A stretch of 64,000 nt of DNA from Williamsia muralis NBRC 105860 (GTDB lineage Bacteria; Actinomycetota; Actinomycetes; Mycobacteriales; Mycobacteriaceae): assembly GCF_001598915.1 (NCBI RefSeq), contig NZ_BDAP01000002.1, forward strand, positions 868,001 to 932,000. The letters run 5' to 3'. Below are positions 54,568 through 64,000 of the stretch, piece after piece; the stretch's first letter is position 1, and each line of letters begins with the position of its first letter. The notes beneath the pieces were generated by a model, which saw only the letters and a list, made by a program, of their open reading frames with translations, was not told where the DNA came from and ran no database searches. A program made the position numbers and the translations under genes.

Positions 54568-55238
54568 GGGCGGACCAACTTCCAGTTGACGTGATGGCGG
54601 TAGAAGGTCGACCTCTTGACCGGCCGAGGGCCGGGGACCCCGTCGCGGTCGACGACCAATTGAGGTGCGCCGGTCTGGACGGCCCTGCCGGTGAGCCAGG
54701 ACGAACGCCAGCGGCGGTCGACCTTGGCCCTGACCCCGGGCATCGTCATCAGCGGTTCGATGACAACTCCCTTGGTCCGCCCGCGGTAGAGCAGGTCGTT
54801 GTCGACGTAACTCTCGCCGCCGAGGTCGCCGTCGACGCCGCGCTGGTGGGCGCGGCCGAGCAACACGATGGCCGCATCGTCCCGGACCAGAGGTAGTTCG
54901 ACGGCGGTGCCGCTCTGGGCCAGTTCGACGGCCGGCGCCCCGAACGGCAGCTCGTAGATCTTGGTGGCGAGAGTGGGGGCGGGCAGGACGAGGGCCACCT
55001 CGACGTCGAGGCGTTCGACGAGCATGAGTCGTGCCACCACGGCAGCGCAGAAGGCGTCGGGCAACTCGGGCCCGGCGACCACGACAACTCGTCGCATGTC
55101 CGGGTCGGCCAATGTGGCGGTGACGGCACCGATGACCGACGCGCGTTCGCGCACCGCCCGGACCGTGGCGACGCCCGGGGGGATGAGATCGTCGGCCGCG
55201 TCTTGCTCGGCGATCACGTGTAGACCCTGTGGCGCCAC
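54564..55238 (-). CDS. Conserved hypothetical protein (Rv0358-like)
   Basis: Soluble protein of 224 residues from GTG 55238. The fold looks like a Rossmann-type alpha/beta with two strands RVVVVAGPELPDAFCAAVVARLML and VEVALVLPA. The C-terminus is Arg/Trp-rich (FYRHHVNWKLVRP). In M. tuberculosis a protein of similar size stands between purA and the M50 protease. Coupled to the protease by a 4-base overlap, it may be a cofactor of it. No function is known. Confidence 0.75.
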   Translation of the reverse strand: MAPQGLHVIAEQDAADDLIPPGVATVRAVRERASVIGAVTATLADPDMRRVVVVAGPELPDAFCAAVVARLMLVERLDVEVALVLPAPTLATKIYELPFGAPAVELAQSGTAVELPLVRDDAAIVLLGRAHQRGVDGDLGGESYVDNDLLYRGRTKGVVIEPLMTMPGVRAKVDRRWRSSWLTGRAVQTGAPQLVVDRDGVPGPRPVKRSTFYRHHVNWKLVRP

Positions 55239-55443
55239 CGGTCACCTCACTCGTCTCTTCACCTGCGGCGATCATCCTCGTGACGCCCGTCCGCGATCGT
55301 ACTGGCGGGCACCGCGGATGGGGTCGGCACGGCGCAGAGAGGGGCTTCCGCCACCGGGATCGGGTAATCGTCGGTCCGAACAAGTAGGGTTGTCCCACGG
55401 TTCGGTGTGTCTACGTCACGCTCGAACCGGAAGGAGCGCATAA

Positions 55444-56730
<1,287 letters not shown>

Positions 56731-56839
56731 CCGATGGCAGGGGCCCAGTCCCTGTCGCTTCGCCCGGGCTCCGTCTGACGGGACTGATCTGCCGAACCGT
56801 CCCAATGGCGGCGAACGCTGTGATAGACATCCCTCAGGG

Positions 56840-56859
56840 AACAGTCAGTACTGACTGTT
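56840..56859 (+). promoter_or_regulatory. 20-bp perfect palindrome, likely TetR operator
   Basis: AACAGTCAGTACTGACTGTT is its own reverse complement. It ends directly at the ribosome-binding site (GGGAGGGG) of the Tat oxidoreductase gene, so a bound repressor would block transcription. A TetR-family gene follows that oxidoreductase in the same transcription unit. Confidence 0.8.
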
Positions 56860-56875
56860 GGGAGGGGTCTCGATC

Positions 56876-58705
56876 ATGGTGGGTGCGACAACGGGCGACC
56901 GAGGGGTGTCTCGGCGCACCCTGCTCAAGGGGGCCGCGGCGGCGACCGGCGCTATCGGCACCAGCTTTGTGGTGCCGTCGCTGGTCGGACCGGGTGCCCG
57001 TGCGGTCCCACCGACGGGAGGCGGCGGCCGTGAGGTCGCGGTTTTCGGCGGCGGGATGTCGGGACTGGCCGTGGCCCAAGAACTCATCGAGCGTGGTTTC
57101 TCGGTGACCGTCTATGAACCTGCCTTCCTAGGGGGTAAGGCACGGAGCATGGACGTGCCCGGCAGCGCCGCCGGCGGACGGATGGCGCTGCCGGGGGAGC
57201 ACGGTTTCCGCTTCTTTCCCGGTTGTTATCAACACGTTCCGGACACCATGGCGCGAATCCCGTTGTCAGGTGGGGGAAACGTCAGGGACCGACACCTGAT
57301 CAATGTCGAGGGTGCGGTGGTGGCCCTCGACGAACCGGGTTACGCACCGATCACCGCACCACAGTCGATCGACGGGCTCGTGCAGCATGCCGGCGCCATC
57401 GCAGATCTGGACAATCTCCGCAACACCTTGATGACGTCGCTGAAGATCGCCGGAGACGTACCCGCCCACGAACTCGCGTTCTTCGTGCAGCGAGAACTCG
57501 TCATCGCGACCAGTTGCGAGGAACGGCGAATCGGTCAGTGGGAGAAGCAGTCCTGGATGGAGTTCGTCAAGGCCAACGGCAAATCCGCTGCCTACCAGAA
57601 GTATCTGGTGAGTGCCCTGACCCGGGCGACGGTTGCGGCCAAACCCGACATGGGGTCGGCGCGCACCATCGGGCAGATCGGACTCGCGCTGGTCACCTCG
57701 GCCACCGGTCTGATCTCGCAGTACGCCGGGACCATCGTCGGGGGTGGGGTGGACCGAATCCTCAACGCTCCCACCAATCACGCGTGGATAGACCCGTGGG
57801 TGGCGTACTTGCGTGGTCGGGGCGTGCGGTTCGTGATGGGCCAGGCCGCAACCGGCTTCGACGTGCGGGGTGGACGGATCACCGGCGCCCGGGTGGCCGG
57901 CGACGCCGGTGCCGCCTCGACCGTGACCGCCGACTGGTACGTCGCGGCCATGCCGCTGGACCGGCTCAAGCCACTCCTCCGGCCGGATCTCCTAGCGGCA
58001 GCACCGGCGCTCGAGGGCATCAACCACCTGGTCGACGACTGGATGGTGGGGATCCAGTACTTCCTGTCGCGACGGTCCGATGTGGTGCCGAGTCACATCG
58101 CGGCGCTGGGCACCCCGTGGGCCTTGACCGGCCTGTTCCAGGCGGCGCCGTGGGAGGTCGACTTCGGTCGCGTCTACGGCGACGGCCGGGTACACGACTG
58201 CCTGTCGGTGGACATCTCCGACTGGGACACTCCAGGAATCCTGTACGGCAAGACCGCCAAACAATGCACCAAAGACGAGGTCGCCAAGGAGGTCTGGGCG
58301 CAGATGGGCCGCGCTCTCAACCGTGGCTCGAAGCCGATCCTGCGCGACGAGGAACTGGTGAGCTGGCATCTCGATCCGGGTATCACCTGGGAACCCGCCA
58401 TCTCCAACGCGACACCGTTGATGGTGAACACCGCCGATTCCTACCGGCACCGGCCCACCGCCGGCACCGCGATCTCGAACTTCTTCATCGGCGGCGACCA
58501 CGTGCGCACGAACATCGACCTCGCGACGATGGAGGGTGCCAACGAGTCGGGACGGCGGGTGGCCAACGCAATCCTCGACGCAGCAGGCAGCAACGCCGCT
58601 CGCGTCGCGGTGCACCCGCTCTGGGAACTCCCGCTGCTGGACCCGTTCAAACAGACCGACCGCGACCGCTACCGGGCGGGTCTGCCGCACATCATGGACG
58701 TGTGA
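56876..58705 (+). CDS. Tat-exported FAD-dependent oxidoreductase (phytoene-desaturase-like)
   Basis: Flavoprotein of 609 residues from ATG 56876, which has GGGAGGGG 9 bases before it. The N-terminus carries SRRTLLKGAAAATGAIG, a Tat signal. The FAD-binding motif is EVAVFGGGMSGLAVAQELIERGFSVTVYE, followed by GGKARSMDV and GEHGFRFFPGCY, as in amine oxidase and hydroxysqualene-dehydroxylase-like proteins. The end has FFIGGDHVRTNIDLATMEGANESGRRVANAI. The substrate is unknown; a lipid or isoprenoid outside the cytoplasm is plausible. A perfect palindrome before it and a TetR gene behind it suggest induced expression. Confidence 0.88.
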   Translation: MVGATTGDRGVSRRTLLKGAAAATGAIGTSFVVPSLVGPGARAVPPTGGGGREVAVFGGGMSGLAVAQELIERGFSVTVYEPAFLGGKARSMDVPGSAAGGRMALPGEHGFRFFPGCYQHVPDTMARIPLSGGGNVRDRHLINVEGAVVALDEPGYAPITAPQSIDGLVQHAGAIADLDNLRNTLMTSLKIAGDVPAHELAFFVQRELVIATSCEERRIGQWEKQSWMEFVKANGKSAAYQKYLVSALTRATVAAKPDMGSARTIGQIGLALVTSATGLISQYAGTIVGGGVDRILNAPTNHAWIDPWVAYLRGRGVRFVMGQAATGFDVRGGRITGARVAGDAGAASTVTADWYVAAMPLDRLKPLLRPDLLAAAPALEGINHLVDDWMVGIQYFLSRRSDVVPSHIAALGTPWALTGLFQAAPWEVDFGRVYGDGRVHDCLSVDISDWDTPGILYGKTAKQCTKDEVAKEVWAQMGRALNRGSKPILRDEELVSWHLDPGITWEPAISNATPLMVNTADSYRHRPTAGTAISNFFIGGDHVRTNIDLATMEGANESGRRVANAILDAAGSNAARVAVHPLWELPLLDPFKQTDRDRYRAGLPHIMDV

Positions 58706-58724
58706 GCCGCGGTAGCATCACCGG

Positions 58725-59357
58725 ATGACCACCGGGCCCGAATCTGATCCTGTCGCAGTCGATCTCGGACCACGCGAGTCCAAGGGCACTCGTAGTCGTA
58801 ATCAGATACTCGACGCGGCGCTCGAGGTGCTGATCGACAGGGGTTACGCACAGGCGAGCACCCTCGCCATCCAGGAGGCCGCAGGGGTATCGCGCGGAAA
58901 GCTGTTGCATCACTTCCCATCTCGTGATGATCTGCTGATGGCGGCCGTGCATCACCTCGCGAAGGTGCGCATCGAGGACCTGGCCCGCCAGGTCGACTGG
59001 CCCGAGGATCCGATCGAGCGGATCTCCCTCGGCATCGACACCGGATGGTCGACATTCCATCAGCCGTACTTCGTCGCGTCCATCGAACTCTGGACCGCCG
59101 CGCGAACCAACACCAACCTGCGCAGTGCGCTGCTGCCCGCAGAACGTGAACTGGGCCCGACCGTCCGTGCCGCTGTCGCATCATTTCTCGGGCCGGTTCT
59201 GACGTCGGCGCCCCGCTACGACGAGCTGTATCCGATCCTGCTCTCCGGCATGCGCGGGGCGGCCATGCCGTACCTCATCGACAGACGCGACCCCCGCAAC
59301 GATCCGCATCTTCCGCTGTGGAAAACGCTTACAGCTCACTATCTGCTGCCGGGTTGA
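58725..59357 (+). CDS. TetR-family regulator
   Basis: Regulator of 210 residues. The helix-turn-helix is TRSRNQILDAALEVLIDRGY with AIQEAAGVSRGKLLHHFPSRDDLL. It starts 19 bases after the oxidoreductase stop and should be co-transcribed. It probably binds the 20-bp palindrome at 56840-56859 and so represses itself and the oxidoreductase. The helix-3 sequence RGKLLHHF is typical of repressors acting on lipid-like or amide ligands, but no ligand can be assigned. Confidence 0.92.
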   Translation: MTTGPESDPVAVDLGPRESKGTRSRNQILDAALEVLIDRGYAQASTLAIQEAAGVSRGKLLHHFPSRDDLLMAAVHHLAKVRIEDLARQVDWPEDPIERISLGIDTGWSTFHQPYFVASIELWTAARTNTNLRSALLPAERELGPTVRAAVASFLGPVLTSAPRYDELYPILLSGMRGAAMPYLIDRRDPRNDPHLPLWKTLTAHYLLPG

Positions 59358-59382
59358 CGGACAAAACCTGCAGCTCAACCCG
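59350..59382 (+). terminator. Hairpin with T-rich end after tetR
   Basis: CGGGTTGA, which contains the tetR stop codon, pairs perfectly with TCAACCCG across a 17-nt loop and is followed by TTTAAT. Confidence 0.55.
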
Positions 59383-59407
59383 TTTAATGCGGTGTCGCGA
59401 ACGGTGA

Positions 59408-59425
59408 GCAAAACGCGCAAAACGC
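59408..59425 (+). promoter_or_regulatory. Tandem 9-bp direct repeat before the citrate transporter
   Basis: GCAAAACGC occurs twice head to tail, about 105 bases before the CitMHS start. A shorter echo (ACGCGC) follows. It is a candidate site for the CitB-type regulator encoded downstream. Confidence 0.4.
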
Positions 59426-59530
59426 GACTTACGCGCTCAAGCGTGACTGTGACGTGCGCTACCTCAAGACTTCGGATGTAGCGGAGATCACTCCTCCAGT
59501 CCACAGTCGCCGACCGAGAGCAGCGTTGTC

Positions 59531-61027
59531 ATGTTAGTAGCCTTGGGCCTCCTGATGGTGGCCACCTTCATGTTCCTCATCATGACCAAGAGGACCACTC
59601 CGGTGGTGGGCCTCATCCTGGTCCCGATCGCCTTCGGTCTGTTCGCCGGCGCGGGCCTCGGGATCAGCGACATGATCACCGACGGAATCGAGGACCTGGC
59701 CCCGACAGCGGCGATGCTCTTCTTCGCCATCATCTACTTCGGCATCATGATCGATGTCGGTCTGTTCGACCCGATCGTGCGCGGAGTCGTCCGGGCGGTG
59801 AAGGCCGATCCGGCGCGGCTGGTGGTCGGAACGGCGTTGCTGGCGATGGTGGTCTCCCTCGACGGCGACGGCTCCACCACATTCATCATCGTCACCTCGG
59901 CACTGCTGCCCCTCTACCTCAAGCTGGGTGTCAGTCCGGTGGTCTTGACGGTCACCGCGGGTCTGGCCAACGGCACCCTGAACATCCTCCCGTGGGGTGG
60001 GCCGACCGCGCGTGCCGCTGCGGCACTGGGCATCTCACCGTCCGAGGTGTTCATCCCGATGATCCCGTCGCTGGTTGTCGGTCTTGTCATCGTGCTCCTG
60101 TTCTCCTACCACCTCGGCCTGATGGAACGACGCAGGATCGGTTCGATCACCATCAAGGAATCGGTGCTGGCCCGTGAGTCCGCCGACGTCCTGGTCGGCA
60201 GTGGCGGAGGCAACGGCGGCGGCAGGGGCGGCGGAACCGGCAACGGCCGTGGTCGCGGACCGCGTCGAGGCGCCGGTGGTTCGGGTACAAGTGGTTCGGG
60301 CGCAGGCGCATTCGGTGCAGGCTCTGGCGAGGACGCCCGGAACACCGATTCGGGTGACGCCGCAGACGCCGGCATCGTCGCAGGCGCGCTCGACCCTGAT
60401 CGCGCCACGTTGCGGCCCAAGCTCTTCTGGATCAACGCGGCGCTGACCGTCGTCCTGCTCGCGGTGCTCGGAATGGACGTCGTGGCCATCCCGGTGCTGT
60501 TCATGGTGGCCGCCGGCATCGCGCTGGTGATCAACTTCCCGCACATCAAGGACCAGCAGCAGGCGATCACCAGGCACTCGTCGAGCATCGTCTCCGTGGT
60601 GGCCATGGTCCTCGCGGCGGCAGTCCTCACCGGAGTTTTCGCAGGCACCGGCATGGTGGAGGCGATCGCACAGTGGCTGACCTCCGTGCTCCCTGATTCG
60701 ATGGGGCCGCACCTGGCCGTCATCACCGGCCTCCTGTCGATGCCGTTCACGTTCCTCATGAGCAACGACGCCTTCTACTTCGGTGTGCTGCCGGTGCTCT
60801 CGGAGACCGCTGCCACCTACGGGATCACCCCCGCCGAGATGGCGCGGGCCTCCATCACGGGCCAGACCGTGCACATGCAGAGCCCGCTGGTCCCCGCGAT
60901 CTTGTTGCTGGTGTCGCTCGCCGGGGTCTCGCTGGCCGATCACCACAAGAAGGTGCTGTGGCGCGCTGCGGCGGTCTCGGTCGCGATGCTCGTGGTCGGC
61001 ACCCTCGTGGGAGCCATTCCCATCTGA
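59531..61027 (+). CDS. CitMHS-family citrate-metal:H+ symporter
   Basis: Membrane symporter of 498 residues with about eleven helices. CitM-family hallmarks are VVSLDGDGSTTFIIVTSALLPLY and NGTLNILPWGGPTARAA in the first half, and LMSNDAFYFGVLPVL and GQTVHMQSPLVPA in the second. It imports Mg- or Ca-citrate complexes. Between the halves, around residues 216-285, sits an unusual Gly/Arg/Ser-rich loop of about 70 residues, much more repetitive than the usual linker. The two-component genes follow immediately. Confidence 0.93.
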   Translation: MLVALGLLMVATFMFLIMTKRTTPVVGLILVPIAFGLFAGAGLGISDMITDGIEDLAPTAAMLFFAIIYFGIMIDVGLFDPIVRGVVRAVKADPARLVVGTALLAMVVSLDGDGSTTFIIVTSALLPLYLKLGVSPVVLTVTAGLANGTLNILPWGGPTARAAAALGISPSEVFIPMIPSLVVGLVIVLLFSYHLGLMERRRIGSITIKESVLARESADVLVGSGGGNGGGRGGGTGNGRGRGPRRGAGGSGTSGSGAGAFGAGSGEDARNTDSGDAADAGIVAGALDPDRATLRPKLFWINAALTVVLLAVLGMDVVAIPVLFMVAAGIALVINFPHIKDQQQAITRHSSSIVSVVAMVLAAAVLTGVFAGTGMVEAIAQWLTSVLPDSMGPHLAVITGLLSMPFTFLMSNDAFYFGVLPVLSETAATYGITPAEMARASITGQTVHMQSPLVPAILLLVSLAGVSLADHHKKVLWRAAAVSVAMLVVGTLVGAIPI

Positions 61028-61050
61028 GCGACAACTCGATCGCCGAACTG

Positions 61051-62817
61051 ATGGCACGCAACGTGGGCACCCGCCGGATGGCGGGTGCCTACGCTGTGTT
61101 CATGCGGTTGCGAAACCAGGTCCTGCTCCTGCAGGTGGTGGTGATCCTGGTCAGTCTCGGGGTCGGGTTCGGCATCGTGATCTCCGGCAGCGACGACAAA
61201 CTGCGTGAGGAGTACGGTCAGCGCGCACTCGCCATCGCCAGATCGGTGGCGACCGACGATCAGGTGCGCGCCGAGGTGGCCGCGGGCAGCGGCGACTCGC
61301 TCGACCAGAAAGCCCTGGCTGGCGGACCGCTCCAAGCGCAGGCAGTCGCCGTCGCCGATCGCACCGGCGCCCTCTTCGTGGTCATCGCCAACAATCGTGG
61401 ACTGAGACTTGCGCACCCAGACACAACCGAACTGACCCGCCCCCTCAGTACCGATCCGGGCCGTGCACTCGGCGGTCGAGAGGATCTGGCCACCGACCGT
61501 GGAACGCTGGGCGAATCGGTGCGCGCCAAGGTGCCGGTCCTTGCCCCGGACTCCACCGAGGTGGTCGGGCTCGTGAGCGTCGGGATCTCCACGGAGAAGA
61601 TCAGCGACGACCTGCGCGGTGATGTGGTCGCCCTTGTCCTCATCGCACTTGCCGCCCTCCTCACCGGTGTCGTCGGCTCGGCGCTGCTCGCGCGGCGGTG
61701 GCGTCGCCTCACCCTCGGCCTGGAACCGGACCAACTCGCGGAGCTGGTGCGTGAGCAAGGGGCGGTGCTGCACTCGATCGGTGAAGGTGTGGTTGCCATC
61801 GACCCGTCCGGTGTGGTCCGGGTGATCAATGACAAGGCGCGCACCCTGCTGGGTGTGACCGCCGACATCGGCACCCCGGTCACCGAGGCCGGTCTGACCG
61901 CACGAGTGCTGGAGGTCGCGACCACGCCCGTGCAGACGCCGCGGTCGGCCGCGGTGGGTGACCGTGTGGTGTTGGTCAGTTCCCACCGGGTGCGGCGCGA
62001 CGGTACAGATCTCGGCATCGTGTTGTCGGTGGTGGACCGCACCGACGTGGAAGCCCTTACCCGACAACTCGATTCGATCAAGTCGATGACGGATGCGCTG
62101 CGCGCTCAGCGACACGAATCGGCCAACCGGATGCACGTCACCGCCGGCTTGCTGCGGCAAGGCGATGCCCGCGCTGCACTCGACTATCTGGACGAGGTGA
62201 TGGGCACAGGTCCGTACGGCATCGACCTGCCCGGCAGCGAGAACATCAACGAGCCCCACCTGCGGGCATTCCTCGACGCCAAGGCCGCCTCCGCCCGCGA
62301 GCGGGGCGTACTGCTCACGCTGGGTCCACAGACGTTGGTCGCCGGAACATTGCAGGACCCGGTGGCCGCGACGACCATCGTGGGCAACCTCATCGACAAT
62401 GCAATAGAGGCCGCCTCCGGCGATGCATCAGAGGCCGCCTCCGGCGGGACGTCAGAGGTCGCCTCTGGCGGGGCACCCGCCCAGGTCGAGGTGGAACTGA
62501 TCGTCGCAGACGACACCTTGCTGGTGGTCGTGTCGGACTCTGGGCCCGGTGTGAGGCTTGCCGATCCGCAGCAGGTCTTCACCGAGGGCGTCACCACCCA
62601 CAAGGACGACTCCGTGCCCGGCGGGCGGGGGATGGGTCTGGCGCTGGCGCGACAGTTGGCGCGAACCCGCGGCGGGGACCTGACGCTCGTGGATGCGGGC
62701 GGCGACGCCAGGCAACCCGACAACGTCCTCGGTGGCGCGGTCTTCGTCGCGCGGCTGCCCAGGATGCTGAGCCCGCACGAACCAGCCGAACCGCTGGACG
62801 AGGAGCCGGTGCGATGA
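61051..62817 (+). CDS. CitA/DcuS-type sensor histidine kinase
   Basis: Citrate-type sensor kinase of 588 residues from ATG 61051; ATGs at 61078 and 61102 are alternatives, and the frame upstream is a shadow of the transporter. TM1 (VLLLQVVVILVSLGVGF) and TM2 (VVALVLIALAALLTGVVG) flank a Cache-like extracellular sensor. A cytoplasmic PAS domain follows (EQGAVLHSIGEGVVAIDPSGVVRVIN). Phosphoacceptor His355 lies in QRHESANRMH. The ATPase domain has the N-box GNLIDNAIEAA, DSGPGV and GGRGMGLALARQLA. A triple 8-residue repeat interrupts it at 453-476. It overlaps the regulator gene (ATGA). Confidence 0.93.
   Translation: MARNVGTRRMAGAYAVFMRLRNQVLLLQVVVILVSLGVGFGIVISGSDDKLREEYGQRALAIARSVATDDQVRAEVAAGSGDSLDQKALAGGPLQAQAVAVADRTGALFVVIANNRGLRLAHPDTTELTRPLSTDPGRALGGREDLATDRGTLGESVRAKVPVLAPDSTEVVGLVSVGISTEKISDDLRGDVVALVLIALAALLTGVVGSALLARRWRRLTLGLEPDQLAELVREQGAVLHSIGEGVVAIDPSGVVRVINDKARTLLGVTADIGTPVTEAGLTARVLEVATTPVQTPRSAAVGDRVVLVSSHRVRRDGTDLGIVLSVVDRTDVEALTRQLDSIKSMTDALRAQRHESANRMHVTAGLLRQGDARAALDYLDEVMGTGPYGIDLPGSENINEPHLRAFLDAKAASARERGVLLTLGPQTLVAGTLQDPVAATTIVGNLIDNAIEAASGDASEAASGGTSEVASGGAPAQVEVELIVADDTLLVVVSDSGPGVRLADPQQVFTEGVTTHKDDSVPGGRGMGLALARQLARTRGGDLTLVDAGGDARQPDNVLGGAVFVARLPRMLSPHEPAEPLDEEPVR
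62407..62478 (+). repeat. Three tandem 24-bp repeats inside the sensor kinase
   Basis: Units at 62407-62430, 62431-62454 and 62455-62478 encode EAASGDAS, EAASGGTS and EVASGGAP. They lie directly after the N-box of the ATPase domain. The length keeps the frame. Confidence 0.85.
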
Positions 62818-63503
62818 CATCCCGGGAGTTCAAGGTGCTCATCGTGGACGACGACTTCCGGGTCGCCGGTCTGCACGCGTCCATCGTCGAGGCCGTCGGT
62901 GGGTTCTCGGTGGCAGGCACAGCAGGCGGTCGCGAGCAGGCCCTCTCGGTGCTCGCCGAACAACCCGACGTCGACCTCGCCCTCATCGACGTCCACCTGC
63001 CCGATGGTTCCGGACTCGAACTCGCGGCCCAGATCGGCTGCGACACGTTTGTCGTCAGCGCCGAGACCGACAGCGCTGCCATCCGGCGCGCGTTCCGCGG
63101 TGGGGCGTTGACGTACCTGATCAAACCGTTCGAGAACACCGAACTCGCGCGTCGACTGTCCGCTTACGCGCAGTACCGGCGCATCCTGGCTGCACCGGCG
63201 ATCGACCAGAGCACTGTCGACGCCGCGGTCAGCGCATTGCGGTTCGGCCGCGTCATGCGGGAGAGCTCCGAAAGTGGCTCGCACACAGAGCAACTGATTC
63301 TGGAAGCGTTCGCGCAATCGGGCGAGGTGATGTTCGCCGACGAGGTGTCCGCGGCGGTCGGCATCTCCCCGCCCACGGCCCGGCGGCATCTCGCCCACAT
63401 GGTGGCGTCGGGAAAGCTGGCGATGCGCCTGCGCTACGGCGCCACCGGCAGGCCCAAACAGGAGTACCGCCTGCCTGGTGAGCGCCGATCCGCAGTAGAT
63501 TGA
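62814..63503 (+). CDS. CitB/DcuR-type response regulator
   Basis: Regulator of 229 residues. The receiver has the acidic cluster at D12/D13/D14 and phosphoacceptor Asp59 (LALIDVHLPDG), with the conserved Lys in LIKPFENT. The C-terminal domain is an HTH of the CitB type (DEVSAAVGISPPTARRHLAHMVASGKLAM). It should activate the citrate transporter gene when the partner kinase senses citrate or a related tricarboxylate. Confidence 0.94.
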   Translation: MTSREFKVLIVDDDFRVAGLHASIVEAVGGFSVAGTAGGREQALSVLAEQPDVDLALIDVHLPDGSGLELAAQIGCDTFVVSAETDSAAIRRAFRGGALTYLIKPFENTELARRLSAYAQYRRILAAPAIDQSTVDAAVSALRFGRVMRESSESGSHTEQLILEAFAQSGEVMFADEVSAAVGISPPTARRHLAHMVASGKLAMRLRYGATGRPKQEYRLPGERRSAVD

Positions 63504-63540
63504 CCGGCGTGAAACCCACTCGCACCACACCGGAGCGCCG

Positions 63541-64000
63541 ATGAGGCTCTGGCGGCGCGAGTCCGACTATGGATCCATCCTCCTGGGGTCCACGCAGGAC
63601 TCCATCCACAAGAAGCGGATCCGGATCCAGCTCCTGATCTCCGTCGGTGTCCTCACCGCCAACGCCATCGGTGCCGGCATGGTGATCCTGCTGGTGACCA
63701 TCGGCATCCCGGAGCCGAGCGTGCTGCAGTCCGGTCTGTGGTGGGTCAACTTCATTGTGGTGCCGGTCTATGTGTCCCTGGCGTTCCTGATCGGACTGTG
63801 GGTGGGCACCACCCGAGTACTGCGACGACTCCGGTGGGCGTTGCGAGACGAACCGCCGACGGCGGCCCAGGCGCGCGCAGCACTGAAGGCGCCCGCACTG
63901 CTCACCAGGCTGCAGGCCGCGCTGTGGGTGGTGGCCGGCATCCTGTTCACCACCGCGTACGGGGTCTACGACGCTGCCCTCATCCCCAAGATCGCATTCG
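63541..64000 (+). CDS. Membrane adenylate cyclase, N-terminal part (cut by window edge)
   Basis: An open frame from ATG 63541 (GGAG 7 bases upstream) runs off the end of the window with 153 codons visible. The visible part has membrane helices near residues 28-55, 66-92 and 124-150 with the phrase IPEPSVLQSGLWWVNFIVVPVYVSLAFLIG divided among them. The order and the IPEP-n-WWVNFxVVPVY pattern resemble the N-terminal six-helix domain of mycobacterial HAMP-containing class III cyclases such as Rv1318c-Rv1320c and Rv3645. The catalytic domain lies beyond the window, so the assignment is provisional. Confidence 0.6.
   Translation, partial: MRLWRRESDYGSILLGSTQDSIHKKRIRIQLLISVGVLTANAIGAGMVILLVTIGIPEPSVLQSGLWWVNFIVVPVYVSLAFLIGLWVGTTRVLRRLRWALRDEPPTAAQARAALKAPALLTRLQAALWVVAGILFTTAYGVYDAALIPKIAF

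Noticed and set aside
54568-55398. N-terminal extension of the M50 protease
   Set aside because: It is Arg-rich shadow of the Rv0358-like gene. The TTG at 54567 overlaps the upstream stop and gives the family length.

Overview
The window is high-GC actinobacterial DNA. Gene content and order point to a mycolic-acid-containing member of the Mycobacteriales, most likely Gordonia or a close relative such as Williamsia. The main clues are the mycobacterial-type neighbourhood DedA / fba / acidic membrane protein / DUF3151 / M50 protease / purA (the Rv0364-Rv0357c block of M. tuberculosis), the pair 'Pro-rich membrane protein - pyrE - TrmH' (compare Rv0383c-Rv0380c), a 13E12-type HNH protein, IdeR-like iron boxes and a HspR-type HAIR element before clpB. 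The genus is an inference. No rRNA, tRNA, CRISPR array, insertion sequence or prophage was seen.

Layout. 0-8 kb: an FtsX-type ABC exporter faces a NarL-type two-component system, followed by an iron-siderophore binding lipoprotein and an MFS exporter. 8-12 kb: a 29-residue acidic peptide gene with its own promoter-like region and a perfect hairpin terminator, a mycothiol-dependent-isomerase-fold protein, and clpB. 12-15 kb: a MerR/GyrI-like regulator, a DHA2 drug exporter and its divergent TetR regulator. 15.4-22.8 kb: a tightly overlapping five-gene operon encoding a SWIM zinc-finger protein, a DUF5691 helical-repeat protein, a MoxR AAA ATPase, a DUF5682 protein and a VWA protein. It is related to the poorly understood yehL/M/P/Q genes of E. 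coli and is the best candidate here for an undescribed molecular machine. 22.8-27.7 kb: a second solitary iron-siderophore binding protein, an amino-acid permease, the HNH protein and an F420-type oxidoreductase.

27.8-40.8 kb: a catabolic locus. An FCD-type GntR regulator and an MHS-family transporter lie on one side. A six-gene minus-strand operon follows: class III aminotransferase, FAD/Fe-S dehydrogenase, aldehyde dehydrogenase, ectoine-hydrolase-like M24 protein, fold-type-I aminotransferase and M20 deacylase. A divergent D-2-hydroxyacid dehydrogenase lies beyond it. The same 12-bp palindrome, ATTGTCAACAAT, sits before the regulator gene and before the operon, which ties the locus together as one regulon. 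Ectoine breakdown, or breakdown of a related N-acyl diamino acid, is the most economical reading.

40.8-56.7 kb: mostly housekeeping genes (pyrE, a tRNA/rRNA methyltransferase, fba, glgX, purA), with a DUF559 protein, zinc efflux, a FUSC-type exporter and several surface or membrane proteins. 56.8-64 kb: a Tat-exported FAD oxidoreductase and its likely TetR repressor with a 20-bp perfect palindrome, then a CitMHS citrate transporter with its CitA/CitB two-component system, and finally the start of a membrane adenylate cyclase cut by the window edge.
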